Shown: positions 34,158 to 43,059 of the stretch, piece by piece
How the letters are laid out: each line of letters starts with the position of its first letter
Position numbering within the stretch: the stretch's first letter is position 1
From: Bryobacterales bacterium
Lineage (GTDB): Bacteria; Acidobacteriota; Terriglobia; Bryobacterales; Bryobacteraceae
Assembly: GCA_003170295.1 (NCBI GenBank)
Contig: PNAJ01000009.1
Location: forward strand, 369-44,191
Direction of reading: 5' to 3'
Length of the DNA: 43,823 nt
The notes under the pieces: model-generated
What the model was told of the DNA's origin: nothing
Seen by the model: the letters and a program-made list of their open reading frames with translations, nothing else
The model's database searches: none
Made by a program: the position numbers and the translations under genes

Positions 34158-35132
34158 ATGGTTCTGGCCCTGCTATTGCTGCTGTTCGACGATTCGTTTC
34201 GAGACGGCTTGACGGCGTTACAGCGCGGCGATCTGGCGGTGGCGCGATCCAATCTGGAAGCGGCGAGCAAGCTCGCGCCGCGCGATGGGCGCGTGTGGGT
34301 CGCGCTCTCCCAGACATACTGGAGACTGCACAAAAAGGCCGAGGCTGAAAAGGCGGCAGGCAAGGCAGCAGCGCTCGCGCCGGAAGACCCGGTCGTGCTC
34401 CAGAGCCTTGTCATTTATTATTCGGAAACACATCAGACCCTGAAGGCTGCTCGGGCGGCGGCGAAGGTTCCGGAAAAGGACGATGTTCGGGAACGCGCGG
34501 TCGAACTTTATTTTGAGGCTGCGCGGCCGCTGCTGGATCAACAGAAGTTTGCGGAAGCTGTCGTCATTTTGAAGGAGGGCGTCTCACGGCTGCCTCGGAG
34601 CGCTCAACTTGAACTGGCGCTGGGAGTGGCTAATTACGGCCTGCGTCGATTCGACGATGCCGCGGACGCTTTTCTGCGCACCATCGAAATTACTCCGGAA
34701 ACGGAGCAGCCTTACACCTTTCTCGGCAAGATTCTGGATCAGATTCCAAGCCGGTTGCCGCTGGTGACGGAGCGGTTCGCCGAATACGAATCGGCGCATC
34801 CGGCGAGCGCGGCTGCGTATCTGCTCCACGCCAAGGCTCTGGATGCACAGTCGCTTGAACCGGAGACGGCGTTGCGCTTGCTTGAGGAATCGATCGCAAT
34901 AAATGCTCGGGATGCATCGGCACACTTCGAGATGGGGACGGTGCTGGACCGGTTGCGACGTTTCGCGGATGCGGCTGCAGAATTCGCGCGGGCGGCGGAG
35001 CTTGCGCCGTCGGATCCAGCCGCGCATTACCGTCTGGCGCGCGATTACGACCGCATCGGCAAGCACGAAGCCGCTCAGTCCGAGCGCGAGAAGCACGCAC
35101 GGCTTGTGAAGGCTCAGGAAGCGATTCGATGA
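34158..35132 (+). CDS. TPR protein, probably exported
   Basis: A 324-residue protein built almost wholly of tetratricopeptide repeats (FRDGLTALQRGDLAVARSNL, DGRVWVALSQTYWRLHKKAE, AQLELALGVANYGLRRFDDA, ASAHFEMGTVLDRLRRFADA, AAHYRLARDYDRIGKHEAAQ). ATG 34158 opens with a short hydrophobic segment, MVLALLLLLF, a weak signal or anchor. An in-frame codon at 34065 is rejected because the extension would translate through the two hairpins at 34094-34129. It overlaps the next gene by four bases (ATGA), so the TPR protein probably works with the CRTAC1-TPR protein. Confidence 0.75.
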   Translation: MVLALLLLLFDDSFRDGLTALQRGDLAVARSNLEAASKLAPRDGRVWVALSQTYWRLHKKAEAEKAAGKAAALAPEDPVVLQSLVIYYSETHQTLKAARAAAKVPEKDDVRERAVELYFEAARPLLDQQKFAEAVVILKEGVSRLPRSAQLELALGVANYGLRRFDDAADAFLRTIEITPETEQPYTFLGKILDQIPSRLPLVTERFAEYESAHPASAAAYLLHAKALDAQSLEPETALRLLEESIAINARDASAHFEMGTVLDRLRRFADAAAEFARAAELAPSDPAAHYRLARDYDRIGKHEAAQSEREKHARLVKAQEAIR

Positions 35133-38100
35133 CGCGGCGCGAGTTTATTGCAGCCGTTAGCGCCGCCGGGCTCGCGCCTTCGAAAGCCTCCGCGTCAACG
35201 CCGTTTCCAGTTCATTACGCGAGGGCCAATCCTTATGACGCGGTGTTGCGGTATGTCGATCCGGGCAGTGACGAGTTCAAAGGCGAAAAGGATGCGATAG
35301 AACTCGAAGGGCGACTGGATCGCATCTTCGCAGGCAGAGAAAAAGCGCCTCCGGGCCTCAACGGATGGATGGCGCGGCGCGACGAAATTCGCGGTGCGCG
35401 GTTTCTTGTTCTGCCCGAAGCCCAAGTGCGTTACGAGATAAAGACGGGCACGGAATATCACACAGGGGTCTGGCAACTGCCGGATTTCAAGGTTGTAACC
35501 GGGCACTTCGTGACTTCGCCAAAACCGTATTTTCGCGATGTGACGGGGCATGTGTTCGGAGGCTTGGATTCATTCCGCGAACAACTGATTCCGGGGAACC
35601 CTTACTGGCGGGCGCGCCTGGATTCGGCGTGTGGCATCGACGTTTACGGGAACCAGGGAATCGCGGTGGCCGACATCGACAACGATGGCGTCGATGAGAT
35701 TTATGTGTGCCAGCCGGGCGGCCTGCCGAACCGCTTATACAAGATCCGCGCCGACGGAACCGCGGCGGATATTACGGAGCGCTCCGGGCTGGGCGTGCTC
35801 GACGAAACGACCTGTGCGCTTTTTGCCGACTTCAACAATTCGGGGCGTCAGGACGCGGTGGTGCTGCGCTCCTCGGGTCCGCTGTACTTTTTGAATCGCG
35901 GCGACGGCACCTTCGTGGAACAACGCGATGCGTTCCAATTCAAAACCTCTCCGCAGGGGTCGTTCACGGGAATGGCGGCGGCCGATTTCGACCGCGATGG
36001 CCGCCTGGACCTCTATCTGTGCTGCTACATCTATTTCCAGAGCGAGGACCAATATCAGTATCCCGCGCCCTATCAGGATGCGCGCAACGGGCCGCCGAAT
36101 TTTCTATTTTGCAATCGCGGAGAAAATCGATTCGAGGACGTAACGGCCGAAACCGGTATGAACGAAAACAACGACCGGTTCAGCTTCGCGCCCGCGTGGT
36201 GCGATTTCGATGGCGACGGCTGGCCCGATCTTCTCGTCGCGAACGATTTCGGGCGGTGTAATCTCTATCGGAATCGAAACGGCCATTTCCACGATGACGC
36301 GGCGAAGGCGGGACTGGACGGTGCGGGTCCAGGCATGAGCGCGGCGTGGTTCGATTATGATGGCGACGGCCGGCCGGATCTCTACGTCTCCGATATGTGG
36401 ACCGCGGCGGGGCAGCGCGTGATCCGCGATCAGGCGTTCAAACCCGCGGCGCGCGACGGGGAGGCTTTCCGGCGTCACGCGAAAGGCAATTGCCTTTATC
36501 GCAACAAAGGCGACGGCACGTTCGAGGAGACGAGCGCGATCGAGGGAGTCGAGATGGGCCGCTGGGCGTGGAGTTCCGGCGGATTCGATTGGGATCTCGA
36601 TGGTATCCCAGAGATTTTGATCGGCGCGGGCATGGTGACCAATCAATCCAACAAAGATTTGAACAGTTTTTTCTGGCGGCAGGTGGTGGCAAAAACTCCG
36701 GAGAAGCAACGCTCGGCCGCCGATTACGAGAACGGATGGAACGCGCTGAATCAACTCATCCGCGAGGATTATAGCTGGAATGGGCGCGAGCCGAACGTTT
36801 TTTATGTGAGGCGGAATGGCGGCGGGTATCGCGATGCCTCCGGTGTGAGCGGCCTGGATTTCGCGGATGACACCCGGACCTTCGCGGTCACCGACTTCGA
36901 CGGCGATGGCATTCCGGATGTGGTGCTGAAGAACCGGCTGGGTCCGCAGATACGCGCCATGCAGAACGATTGTTCGGGCGCGCGCAAAGCGATCGCGATT
37001 TCTTTGACGGGCACGAAATCGAACCGCGATGCCATTGGCGCGCGCGTCGAGGTGAATGGCCAGGTGCAGTATGTGAGCGCGGGCAGCGGATTCCTGTCGC
37101 AGCAGACCAAGAAGCTGCATTTCGGGCTGGCCGGGCAGCCTGTGGCTCACGTGAAGATCACATGGCCGTCGGGCACGATCGAGGACGTGAGCGGTCTGGA
37201 GCCGGGCTACGTTTACTCGATCGTCGAAGGTTCGAAGGAGCGTGCGCGCACGCCGTTTCGTACCAGGAAATTATTGCCTGCCTCCGTGGTACGCGGGAAG
37301 AACGATCCTGAGTTTGGCGATACCTGGCTGCTCGATCCGGTGCCCACGCCCGACCGGCGGTCGGCTGGGTTTGTTGTGCTCCACGCTGGCAACCGTCCGA
37401 AAATGACCCCTGGCGTGCCCGTCGAGAACATCGATCTAAAGATCGAGAAGGACGACGTGGCGGCCGCGTACTCATTGTTCCGGCGATACCTTTTCGAATA
37501 CCGCAAAGATCTTTCCCTGCCGCTGGTTTTGCTGGTAGATAGTGAAAGCAGGGCTCGCAAGGTTTATGCGGATATCCCTTCGGCAGCCGAAATGCGCGGC
37601 GACCTGGCGCGGATCAACCAGAGTCATGCGTTGGCGCTTCCTTTCTCCGGCAAGTATTACGTGAATCCGACTCGAAATTATTTCAAGCTGGGTGCGGCGT
37701 TTTATTGGGCGGGCTATCCGGAGCGAGCGCTGCCTTATCTTGCAGAGACGCTGCGCACGCGCCCCGAAAACTGGAAGGCTTTGCTGGCGATGGCGCGCAT
37801 TCAAATGGAGCTCGGCCGTCATAATGACGCGCTGACATCGTTCCAGCAGTTGATCGATATTAAGCACGACTATCCACCAGCGTTTGTCGGGATGGGTGAG
37901 GTTTACGCGAAGCAGGACGATAAGACGAATGCACGGCGGATGTTCGAGCGCGCGGTGGAACTCGATCCAAAGTGCGCAGACGCGATGAATCAGCTAGGAT
38001 TGCTAGCGGCCGGTTCAAACGATCTGGAGGGCGCGCGGCGTTGGTTTCAGCGGGCGATGGAAGCGCAGCAGGACCATCCTGGCGCGATCAACAATCTCGG

Positions 38101-38323
38101 AGTGCTGTATGCGAAGCTCGGCCAGCCCAACGATGCCATCGCCGCTTTCCGGTACGGCATCAAGATGAATCCGGATGACGACGAACTATATCTGAATCTG
38201 GCCCGCATTTACGTAACGATGGGCCAGCGGGAAAAGGCTCGCGCGGTGCTGAGCGAATTGCTAGAGCAAAAACCGGGAAATGCTACAGCGACAAAAGCGC
38301 TGGGAGAATTAGTTGGCCGTTGA
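35129..38323 (+). CDS. Tat-exported CRTAC1-type (FG-GAP/ASPIC-UnbV) protein with C-terminal TPRs
   Basis: A 1064-residue protein. The leader MTRREFIAAVSAAGLAPS is Tat-like. From about residue 180 a beta-propeller of FG-GAP/VCBS repeats carries calcium-type loops: DIDNDGVDEIYV, DFDRDGRLDLYLC, DFDGDGWPDLLVAN, DYDGDGRPDLYVSD, DWDLDGIPEILIG and DFDGDGIPDVVL. An ASPIC/UnbV domain follows at about 625-700 (NRDAIGARVEV, QQTKKLHFGLAG, ITWPSGTIEDVSGL). Residues about 850-1064 are TPRs (YPERALPYLAETLRTRPENW, GAINNLGVLYAKLGQPNDAI). Such proteins are thought to bind surface glycans or proteins; no catalytic residues are known. The start has AGGAAG upstream and overlaps the TPR gene. Confidence 0.82.
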   Translation: MTRREFIAAVSAAGLAPSKASASTPFPVHYARANPYDAVLRYVDPGSDEFKGEKDAIELEGRLDRIFAGREKAPPGLNGWMARRDEIRGARFLVLPEAQVRYEIKTGTEYHTGVWQLPDFKVVTGHFVTSPKPYFRDVTGHVFGGLDSFREQLIPGNPYWRARLDSACGIDVYGNQGIAVADIDNDGVDEIYVCQPGGLPNRLYKIRADGTAADITERSGLGVLDETTCALFADFNNSGRQDAVVLRSSGPLYFLNRGDGTFVEQRDAFQFKTSPQGSFTGMAAADFDRDGRLDLYLCCYIYFQSEDQYQYPAPYQDARNGPPNFLFCNRGENRFEDVTAETGMNENNDRFSFAPAWCDFDGDGWPDLLVANDFGRCNLYRNRNGHFHDDAAKAGLDGAGPGMSAAWFDYDGDGRPDLYVSDMWTAAGQRVIRDQAFKPAARDGEAFRRHAKGNCLYRNKGDGTFEETSAIEGVEMGRWAWSSGGFDWDLDGIPEILIGAGMVTNQSNKDLNSFFWRQVVAKTPEKQRSAADYENGWNALNQLIREDYSWNGREPNVFYVRRNGGGYRDASGVSGLDFADDTRTFAVTDFDGDGIPDVVLKNRLGPQIRAMQNDCSGARKAIAISLTGTKSNRDAIGARVEVNGQVQYVSAGSGFLSQQTKKLHFGLAGQPVAHVKITWPSGTIEDVSGLEPGYVYSIVEGSKERARTPFRTRKLLPASVVRGKNDPEFGDTWLLDPVPTPDRRSAGFVVLHAGNRPKMTPGVPVENIDLKIEKDDVAAAYSLFRRYLFEYRKDLSLPLVLLVDSESRARKVYADIPSAAEMRGDLARINQSHALALPFSGKYYVNPTRNYFKLGAAFYWAGYPERALPYLAETLRTRPENWKALLAMARIQMELGRHNDALTSFQQLIDIKHDYPPAFVGMGEVYAKQDDKTNARRMFERAVELDPKCADAMNQLGLLAAGSNDLEGARRWFQRAMEAQQDHPGAINNLGVLYAKLGQPNDAIAAFRYGIKMNPDDDELYLNLARIYVTMGQREKARAVLSELLEQKPGNATATKALGELVGR

Positions 38324-38372
38324 TGAACACAGAGGAACGCCGATCAGCGTTTATCTGCGTCTATCAACGGCC
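38315..38372. terminator. long inverted repeat at a convergent junction
   Basis: GGCCGTTGAT (38315-38324, containing the CRTAC1 stop) pairs perfectly with ATCAACGGCC (38363-38372). The 38-base loop holds a second small hairpin, AACGC-CGATCA-GCGTT. It lies between genes ending at 38323 and 38384. There is no T-run, so a bidirectional terminator role is inferred from position. Confidence 0.5.
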
Positions 38373-38383
38373 TGCGAATCGAA

Positions 38384-41300
38384 TCAGAACGTGAACCGGA
38401 GCTGGAATTGAATGTGACGTTCCGTTCCGACGTTGGCTCCAAGGATCTTACCGAAGTTCCCATTTCCGTTTACGGCACTGGCCCCGTTGGCGGCCACCGG
38501 AAGTTTTGCATCGCCCAGACTGGCGTCAGGCGTGCTGTAGACTGGCGTGTTGGCTAAGTTGATCGCCTCGGCCCTGAACTGCAGCGCCATCCGCTCAGTG
38601 AAACGGAAGTCCTTGAAGACGGAGAAATCGAGCGTACGGGTCGGCGGCCCGGTGTTGCTCTGCAGGCCGAGGTTGCCACCGGTAAGCGGCGCGGCCACCG
38701 CGTAACTGCTGATGTCGAAATACGTGCCGGTAGGACCCACTACGCGTCCGCCCGAAGGCGCTGCGTTTGGACTATTGTTGCCGACGTAGTCCGGCAGGCA
38801 CTTGCCCCAGTTGCCCAGGCAATTCGCTCCGTTGATAGTGTATGGCTGGCCCGTGCGCAGCGTCAGAATGCCGTTGGTCTGCCAGTGTCCCGCAATGATG
38901 TCGGCAGCCCGGTTCATGTTGTTGCCGAATCTCTTCCCCCTGCCGAAAGGAAGTTCGTAGACGAAGGCTGTGGTGAAGCTATGCCGAATGTCCCACGCGG
39001 CGCTGGAATAGCCCGACGCGAAGTTGGTAGGATCGGGAATGCCAAAGTTAGTAGCTCCGCTCAGAGGAGTACCGCTGTTGGCCAACGCGTGGCTCCACAC
39101 GTAGGACGTGAGGAACTGCAGACCTTTCGAGAATCGCTTTTCCAGTTTCCCAGAGAGCGCCGAATAATTGCCATAGCCGAACGTGGAGGTCATGGAAAGA
39201 CCGCTACCGATCACCGCGCTACCCACCGGACCGCGGATGATTCGGGTGGCGTCGCAGGTTAAAGTGGTGGTGTTGGTCGTCCCAAGATTCGGACAAGGAT
39301 CGGAGTTCCACAGGACTAATTGGTGAGACTGGTGATTTCCTTCGTACCCGGCTTCAAACGACATCGCTCCAGGTAATTCTCGCTGTACGACCAAGTTCCA
39401 CTTCTGAACCAGCGGGTTGCGGAAATCGTTCTGAACGCCGCGGAAAGAAAATGGCGCAGGAAGACTGAAGACGTTCGTTGGATATCCTCCCGTGAGTCCA
39501 TTCGGGAAGTAATTGCAGTTCACTCCGCTGGCGGTGCAAGCCGGATCGGAGACGCCGACGAAACTGCTGACGCCTGGAGCGCGGGTCAGGTTCACAGTCT
39601 CGTTGAACGGCACTCCCTCACCGCGATTCGGGCTGCCGCCCTGATTTTCTTCGCCACCGTAGAACATTCCGTAACCAGCGCGGATCACGGTTTTGTCGAA
39701 CACCCGATATGCCAGGCCGATACGAGGTCCGATATCGAATTTATCCCAGGGCACCAGAGTGCTGGGCACGGTTCCCCGCTCAACCTTGACCGTCGGAAAC
39801 GCGGTTGAAAAATTAGGAGGCAGGGGCGCGTCCTGGTTCGGTCCTTTGGGAATGTACAGGGTCAGATTATCCAGATTGAAGTTCGCCTGACGGGCAAAGC
39901 GCTCGTCGATGGGAGACCATAGCTCGTAACGGAGGCCCAGGTTAACGGTCAACTTCGAGGTGACCTTCCAATCGTCCTGCGCGTAGAAGCCATAGGCGAC
40001 CTTCTGCGACGAGATGAAGTTTGTCGTCGAGATGTTGCCGCTGTCGATCTGCCCGAGCAACGCGGACGCTATTGCATCGCCCGTCTGGCTGTTATTTGTA
40101 GGGAAAGCAGTCTCGTTACCGCTGTATCCAATGTTGCCATGCGGGTCCGGCACCTGGAAGAACGGGAATTTGATCGTGCGGTACTCGGCGCCGAATTTCA
40201 ACGAGTGCGAGCCCCTGCTGATGGCAACGTTTTGGATGAAATCCCAAACGTTGTTGAATTCCTTGGTGGGGATCCAGTCGTTTGCGCCGGTCTGCTGGTA
40301 ACCGCTGATGCCGATCTGCGGCAGTCCGCCGTTGTTCGCGGCTGCGTTCGTCGGGTTGTATCCGCCGATACCGAATTGCGAGAAAAGGTCGGCAGTGGGG
40401 TTCGCGCCTAGTCTTGAGGTTACTAATCGCGTAAAGCCGACGCGTGTCTCGGAGAGAATCGAAGGGCTCCACACGCGCGTGTAGCTCATCTGCGCGTTGC
40501 GGCTCAAATCCGCTTCCTGCGCACCGTTGAAATCCGCTCCATCGATAGGACCAGGGAATGGCGAGCCGCTGGTCTTGCCGGTATTGGACCAGCTGATGGA
40601 ACCGAACAAGCTATCTTTGTCGCTCAGGCGGTAGTCTACGCGCCCGTCACCCTGATCGGTAATTTGACTGCCGGGGGAACTGAAGTAAAAATCCCGGGCT
40701 GGCGCATTCCCAGTGATGATTGCCTGATTGGTCGAAGGATATAACGCCATAATTTTTGCAAAGGCGGGATCCCAGAGCGACTTCGGAATGATGTTTCCCG
40801 AGAACGGAAGACGCGATATCGGAGTGCCGGCGGCGTTATAGACGGTTGATTTGGGATCGTATATCGCACCCTTCTGAACAGTCACCGGGTTGCCGTTGGC
40901 GTCATTGATCGTTACAGGCCCGCCAAGAAGGCTGGAAAAGTCTCCGTTCTTGAAAGCGGCCGTTGGAATCGTGAGGAAGCCGGAACGTCCCAGCCCTCCG
41001 ACCGAACCGCCTGACGTCGCTATGCGCGTGGCCTGGTAATCGCCGAAAATGAAAAGCTTGTTCTTGATGATTGGCCCACCCGCGGTTGCGCCGAATTGGT
41101 TGTCGACGAAGGGTCCGCGCGGTGCGCCTGCCGAATTATTATTCCAGGAGTTGGCGTCCAGCTGTTTGTTTTGAAGAATTTCAAACAAGCTGCCGTGAAG
41201 CTGATTAGTGCCGGATTTCAGATTAACGTTGATGACGCCACCGGCGGCGCGCCCATACTCGGCGTTATAGCCGTTGGTGAGCACGGTTATTTCACTGATC

Positions 41301-41959
41301 GCCTCCACCGATGGTCCCACCGCGTAAGAGGTCTGGTTCAGGAAGTCGATGGTGTTGATGTTGTTGTCAACGCCGTTCAGCAGGAAGTTGTTCTGGCCGT
41401 TGGACCGCACGCCATTGGCGGAAAAACCGCCGTTGTTGGCGTCTCGGGCGCCAGATTCCGCCGGAACCACGCCCGGACTCAGTCGAGCAAGATAAGCGAA
41501 GTTGCGTTGCCCGCCCAGCGGCACGTCCGTAAGCGTCTTGGTGTTGAGGGCGGCGCCTACCTGCGTGCCTTCGGTTTGCAGAAGCGGCGCTGCTGCTTGC
41601 ACTTCAATAGTCTGGGTCGCATCACCCACAGTCAGCTTGATAATGATCGCCGTGCGTTCTCCGGCCCTGAGCAGAATGCCCTGTTCCTGGGCTTTTCGGA
41701 AGCCGGCTGCCGTGACCGTGACGCTATATGTGGCAGGTTTCAGCGCCGGGCGGACAAACTCCCCGCTGGTGTTGGTTAGGATTTCGTATACCTGACCCGT
41801 TTCGAGCTCGGTGATCACCACCTTAGCGCCGATGACCACTCCGCCGGAAGGATCAGTAACGGTTCCTACAAGTGTTCCTAGGTCGCGCTGCGCAAACAGC
41901 GCACCAGCGCAAATAAGAGTCAACAGGGCAATTCGTAGCCCGAAATGGTAACGCTTCAT
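38384..41959 (-). CDS. TonB-dependent receptor, Oar-like, with carboxypeptidase-regulatory-like domain
   Basis: A 1191-residue outer-membrane receptor, the longest of the three here. The signal peptide ends CAGALFAQ. The regulatory beta-sandwich is at about 25-110 (LGTLVGTVTDPSGGVVIGAK, NTSGEFVRPALKPATYSVTV). Plug-like motifs follow (NNFLLNGVDNNINTIDFLN, VEAISEITVLTNGYNAEYG, NVNLKSGTNQLHGSLFEILQN), and the barrel ends FQLRFTF. ATG 41959 has GGGGGAGGG upstream; the in-frame codon at 42028 lies in the promoter. It is not adjacent to a hydrolase gene. A LacI/CcpA-like operator half-match lies about 90 bp upstream. The ligand is unknown. Confidence 0.9.
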   Translation of the reverse strand: MKRYHFGLRIALLTLICAGALFAQRDLGTLVGTVTDPSGGVVIGAKVVITELETGQVYEILTNTSGEFVRPALKPATYSVTVTAAGFRKAQEQGILLRAGERTAIIIKLTVGDATQTIEVQAAAPLLQTEGTQVGAALNTKTLTDVPLGGQRNFAYLARLSPGVVPAESGARDANNGGFSANGVRSNGQNNFLLNGVDNNINTIDFLNQTSYAVGPSVEAISEITVLTNGYNAEYGRAAGGVINVNLKSGTNQLHGSLFEILQNKQLDANSWNNNSAGAPRGPFVDNQFGATAGGPIIKNKLFIFGDYQATRIATSGGSVGGLGRSGFLTIPTAAFKNGDFSSLLGGPVTINDANGNPVTVQKGAIYDPKSTVYNAAGTPISRLPFSGNIIPKSLWDPAFAKIMALYPSTNQAIITGNAPARDFYFSSPGSQITDQGDGRVDYRLSDKDSLFGSISWSNTGKTSGSPFPGPIDGADFNGAQEADLSRNAQMSYTRVWSPSILSETRVGFTRLVTSRLGANPTADLFSQFGIGGYNPTNAAANNGGLPQIGISGYQQTGANDWIPTKEFNNVWDFIQNVAISRGSHSLKFGAEYRTIKFPFFQVPDPHGNIGYSGNETAFPTNNSQTGDAIASALLGQIDSGNISTTNFISSQKVAYGFYAQDDWKVTSKLTVNLGLRYELWSPIDERFARQANFNLDNLTLYIPKGPNQDAPLPPNFSTAFPTVKVERGTVPSTLVPWDKFDIGPRIGLAYRVFDKTVIRAGYGMFYGGEENQGGSPNRGEGVPFNETVNLTRAPGVSSFVGVSDPACTASGVNCNYFPNGLTGGYPTNVFSLPAPFSFRGVQNDFRNPLVQKWNLVVQRELPGAMSFEAGYEGNHQSHQLVLWNSDPCPNLGTTNTTTLTCDATRIIRGPVGSAVIGSGLSMTSTFGYGNYSALSGKLEKRFSKGLQFLTSYVWSHALANSGTPLSGATNFGIPDPTNFASGYSSAAWDIRHSFTTAFVYELPFGRGKRFGNNMNRAADIIAGHWQTNGILTLRTGQPYTINGANCLGNWGKCLPDYVGNNSPNAAPSGGRVVGPTGTYFDISSYAVAAPLTGGNLGLQSNTGPPTRTLDFSVFKDFRFTERMALQFRAEAINLANTPVYSTPDASLGDAKLPVAANGASAVNGNGNFGKILGANVGTERHIQFQLRFTF

Positions 41960-42040
41960 GAACCCTCCCCCTGCACCAAGGCAGGCCAGACTGGGTAGTA
42001 TGTTACCACTAGAGAAAACCGCGGTCAATGGTTATCGCAC

Positions 42041-42060
42041 AAAAAGTAAGCGCTTTCGTA
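42041..42060. promoter_or_regulatory. possible LacI-family operator
   Basis: AGTAAGCGCTTTCG is centred on the palindrome AAGCGCTT (42048-42055), about 90 bp upstream of the receptor start at 41959 and 95 bp before the cytochrome gene at 42149. It fits the general LacI/CcpA operator pattern except at the two outer bases. Which gene it controls is uncertain because the two are divergent. Confidence 0.35.
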
Positions 42061-42108
42061 TTGCGAAACGTTGGACTTGCAAACTATGAATTCTGGAAGA
42101 TTTAGATC

Positions 42109-42139
42109 TTGACGGGCGGACTCTGAGGCAGCGTAGAAT
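42109..42139 (+). promoter_or_regulatory. candidate promoter of the cytochrome/TPR gene
   Basis: TTGACG (42109-42114) and TAGAAT (42134-42139) are separated by 19 bp, longer than ideal. The -10 box ends nine bases before ATG 42149, and no Shine-Dalgarno sequence is present, which points to a very short leader. Confidence 0.45.
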
Positions 42140-42148
42140 CAAAGTCTA

Positions 42149-43057
42149 ATGGTGCCTACTCGGCCGCTTGCGGTAGTGCTGTTGCTGGGCCTGCCCGGAT
42201 TGGCGGCCCCAGAGAACGGATATGTAGATTCGAAGATCTGCGCCTCCTGCCATCGGGAGATCGCGGTGAACTACGCGGGCACCGGAATGGGCCGGTCGTT
42301 GTTTAGACCGGGAACCGCCAACACCATCGAGGACTATCGGAAAGCTCCCGAGTACTATCACGCCCTTTCCGACAGCCACTACGCGGTGACGATCCGAAAC
42401 GGCCAGTATTTCCAGCGCCGCTGGCAACTGGACGCCGCCGGCAAAGAGATCAACGCCGAAGAACTGAAGATCGATTATGTAATGGGTTCGGGAAACCATG
42501 CCCGCTCCTATCTGCACCGGACCAAGCGTGGCATGCTGATCGAGCTGCCACTCGGCTGGTACCCAGACAAAGGTGGGGAATGGGGCATGGTGCCGGGTTC
42601 CGACACTGGACATCCGCAGACCCGCAGGTTCGTCTCCTATAAGTGCATGTTCTGCCACAACGGTTATCCAGGTATCCCGCCCGCAAATAAAGTGCCCGGT
42701 AGCGAGCCGGTATACCTCGGGGAACTTCCCGAGGGGATCGATTGCCAGCGATGCCACGGTCCGGGAGCCGAGCATGTTCGAACCGCCGGCAGGGCGAGCA
42801 TCGTGAATCCGGCGAGGCTGAGTCCCGAGAGGCCCCATGCCAGGAAGAAGGAATTGCCCGAAGCAGCGCGGGAATATGCAGCGGCGCTGGCGCTGAAACC
42901 CGATCTGGCGCGCGCCCAGTTGCATCTAGGAACGGTGCTCGCGGCCGAAGGAGATAAAGAGGGAGCGGCAGCGCATTTCCGCGAGGCGGCGAAGGGGAAT
43001 GACGCCGGGGTTGCCCGGCAGGCGGAACAAGCTTTAAAGGACTTGGGAATCCGGTAG
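42149..43057 (+). CDS. multiheme c-type cytochrome fused to TPR, probably internally deleted
   Basis: A 302-residue protein. The signal peptide is about residues 1-20 (LAVVLLLGLPGLAA). Three haem-binding CxxCH motifs follow: CASCH (31-35), CMFCH (166-170) and CQRCH (199-203), in a cytochrome c554-like region (YVDSKICASCHREI, YVMGSGNHARSYLH). After SIVNPARLSPER (ending about residue 228) the sequence passes directly to a single TPR-like tail (EAAREYAAALALKPDLARAQ, GDKEGAAAHFREAAKG). Related acidobacterial proteins, as I know the family, continue with another CxxCH and many TPRs and are much longer, so about half may be missing by an in-frame deletion. It is two bases upstream of a CRTAC1-type gene, a common pairing. 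It would be located in the periplasm. Confidence 0.7.
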   Translation: MVPTRPLAVVLLLGLPGLAAPENGYVDSKICASCHREIAVNYAGTGMGRSLFRPGTANTIEDYRKAPEYYHALSDSHYAVTIRNGQYFQRRWQLDAAGKEINAEELKIDYVMGSGNHARSYLHRTKRGMLIELPLGWYPDKGGEWGMVPGSDTGHPQTRRFVSYKCMFCHNGYPGIPPANKVPGSEPVYLGELPEGIDCQRCHGPGAEHVRTAGRASIVNPARLSPERPHARKKELPEAAREYAAALALKPDLARAQLHLGTVLAAEGDKEGAAAHFREAAKGNDAGVARQAEQALKDLGIR

Positions 43058-43059
43058 CC

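Noticed and set aside
36104..37150. 348-codon minus-strand frame inside the CRTAC1-TPR gene, and 8214-9266 inside the 8259 gene
   Set aside because: Both lie wholly inside strongly supported genes and show the arginine/histidine-rich composition of antisense shadows.
38325..38362. Sequence resembling the widespread ATCTGCGT-type intergenic phrase
   Set aside because: Only one short, degenerate occurrence is present in the window, too little to call a repeat family separately from the hairpin it sits in.
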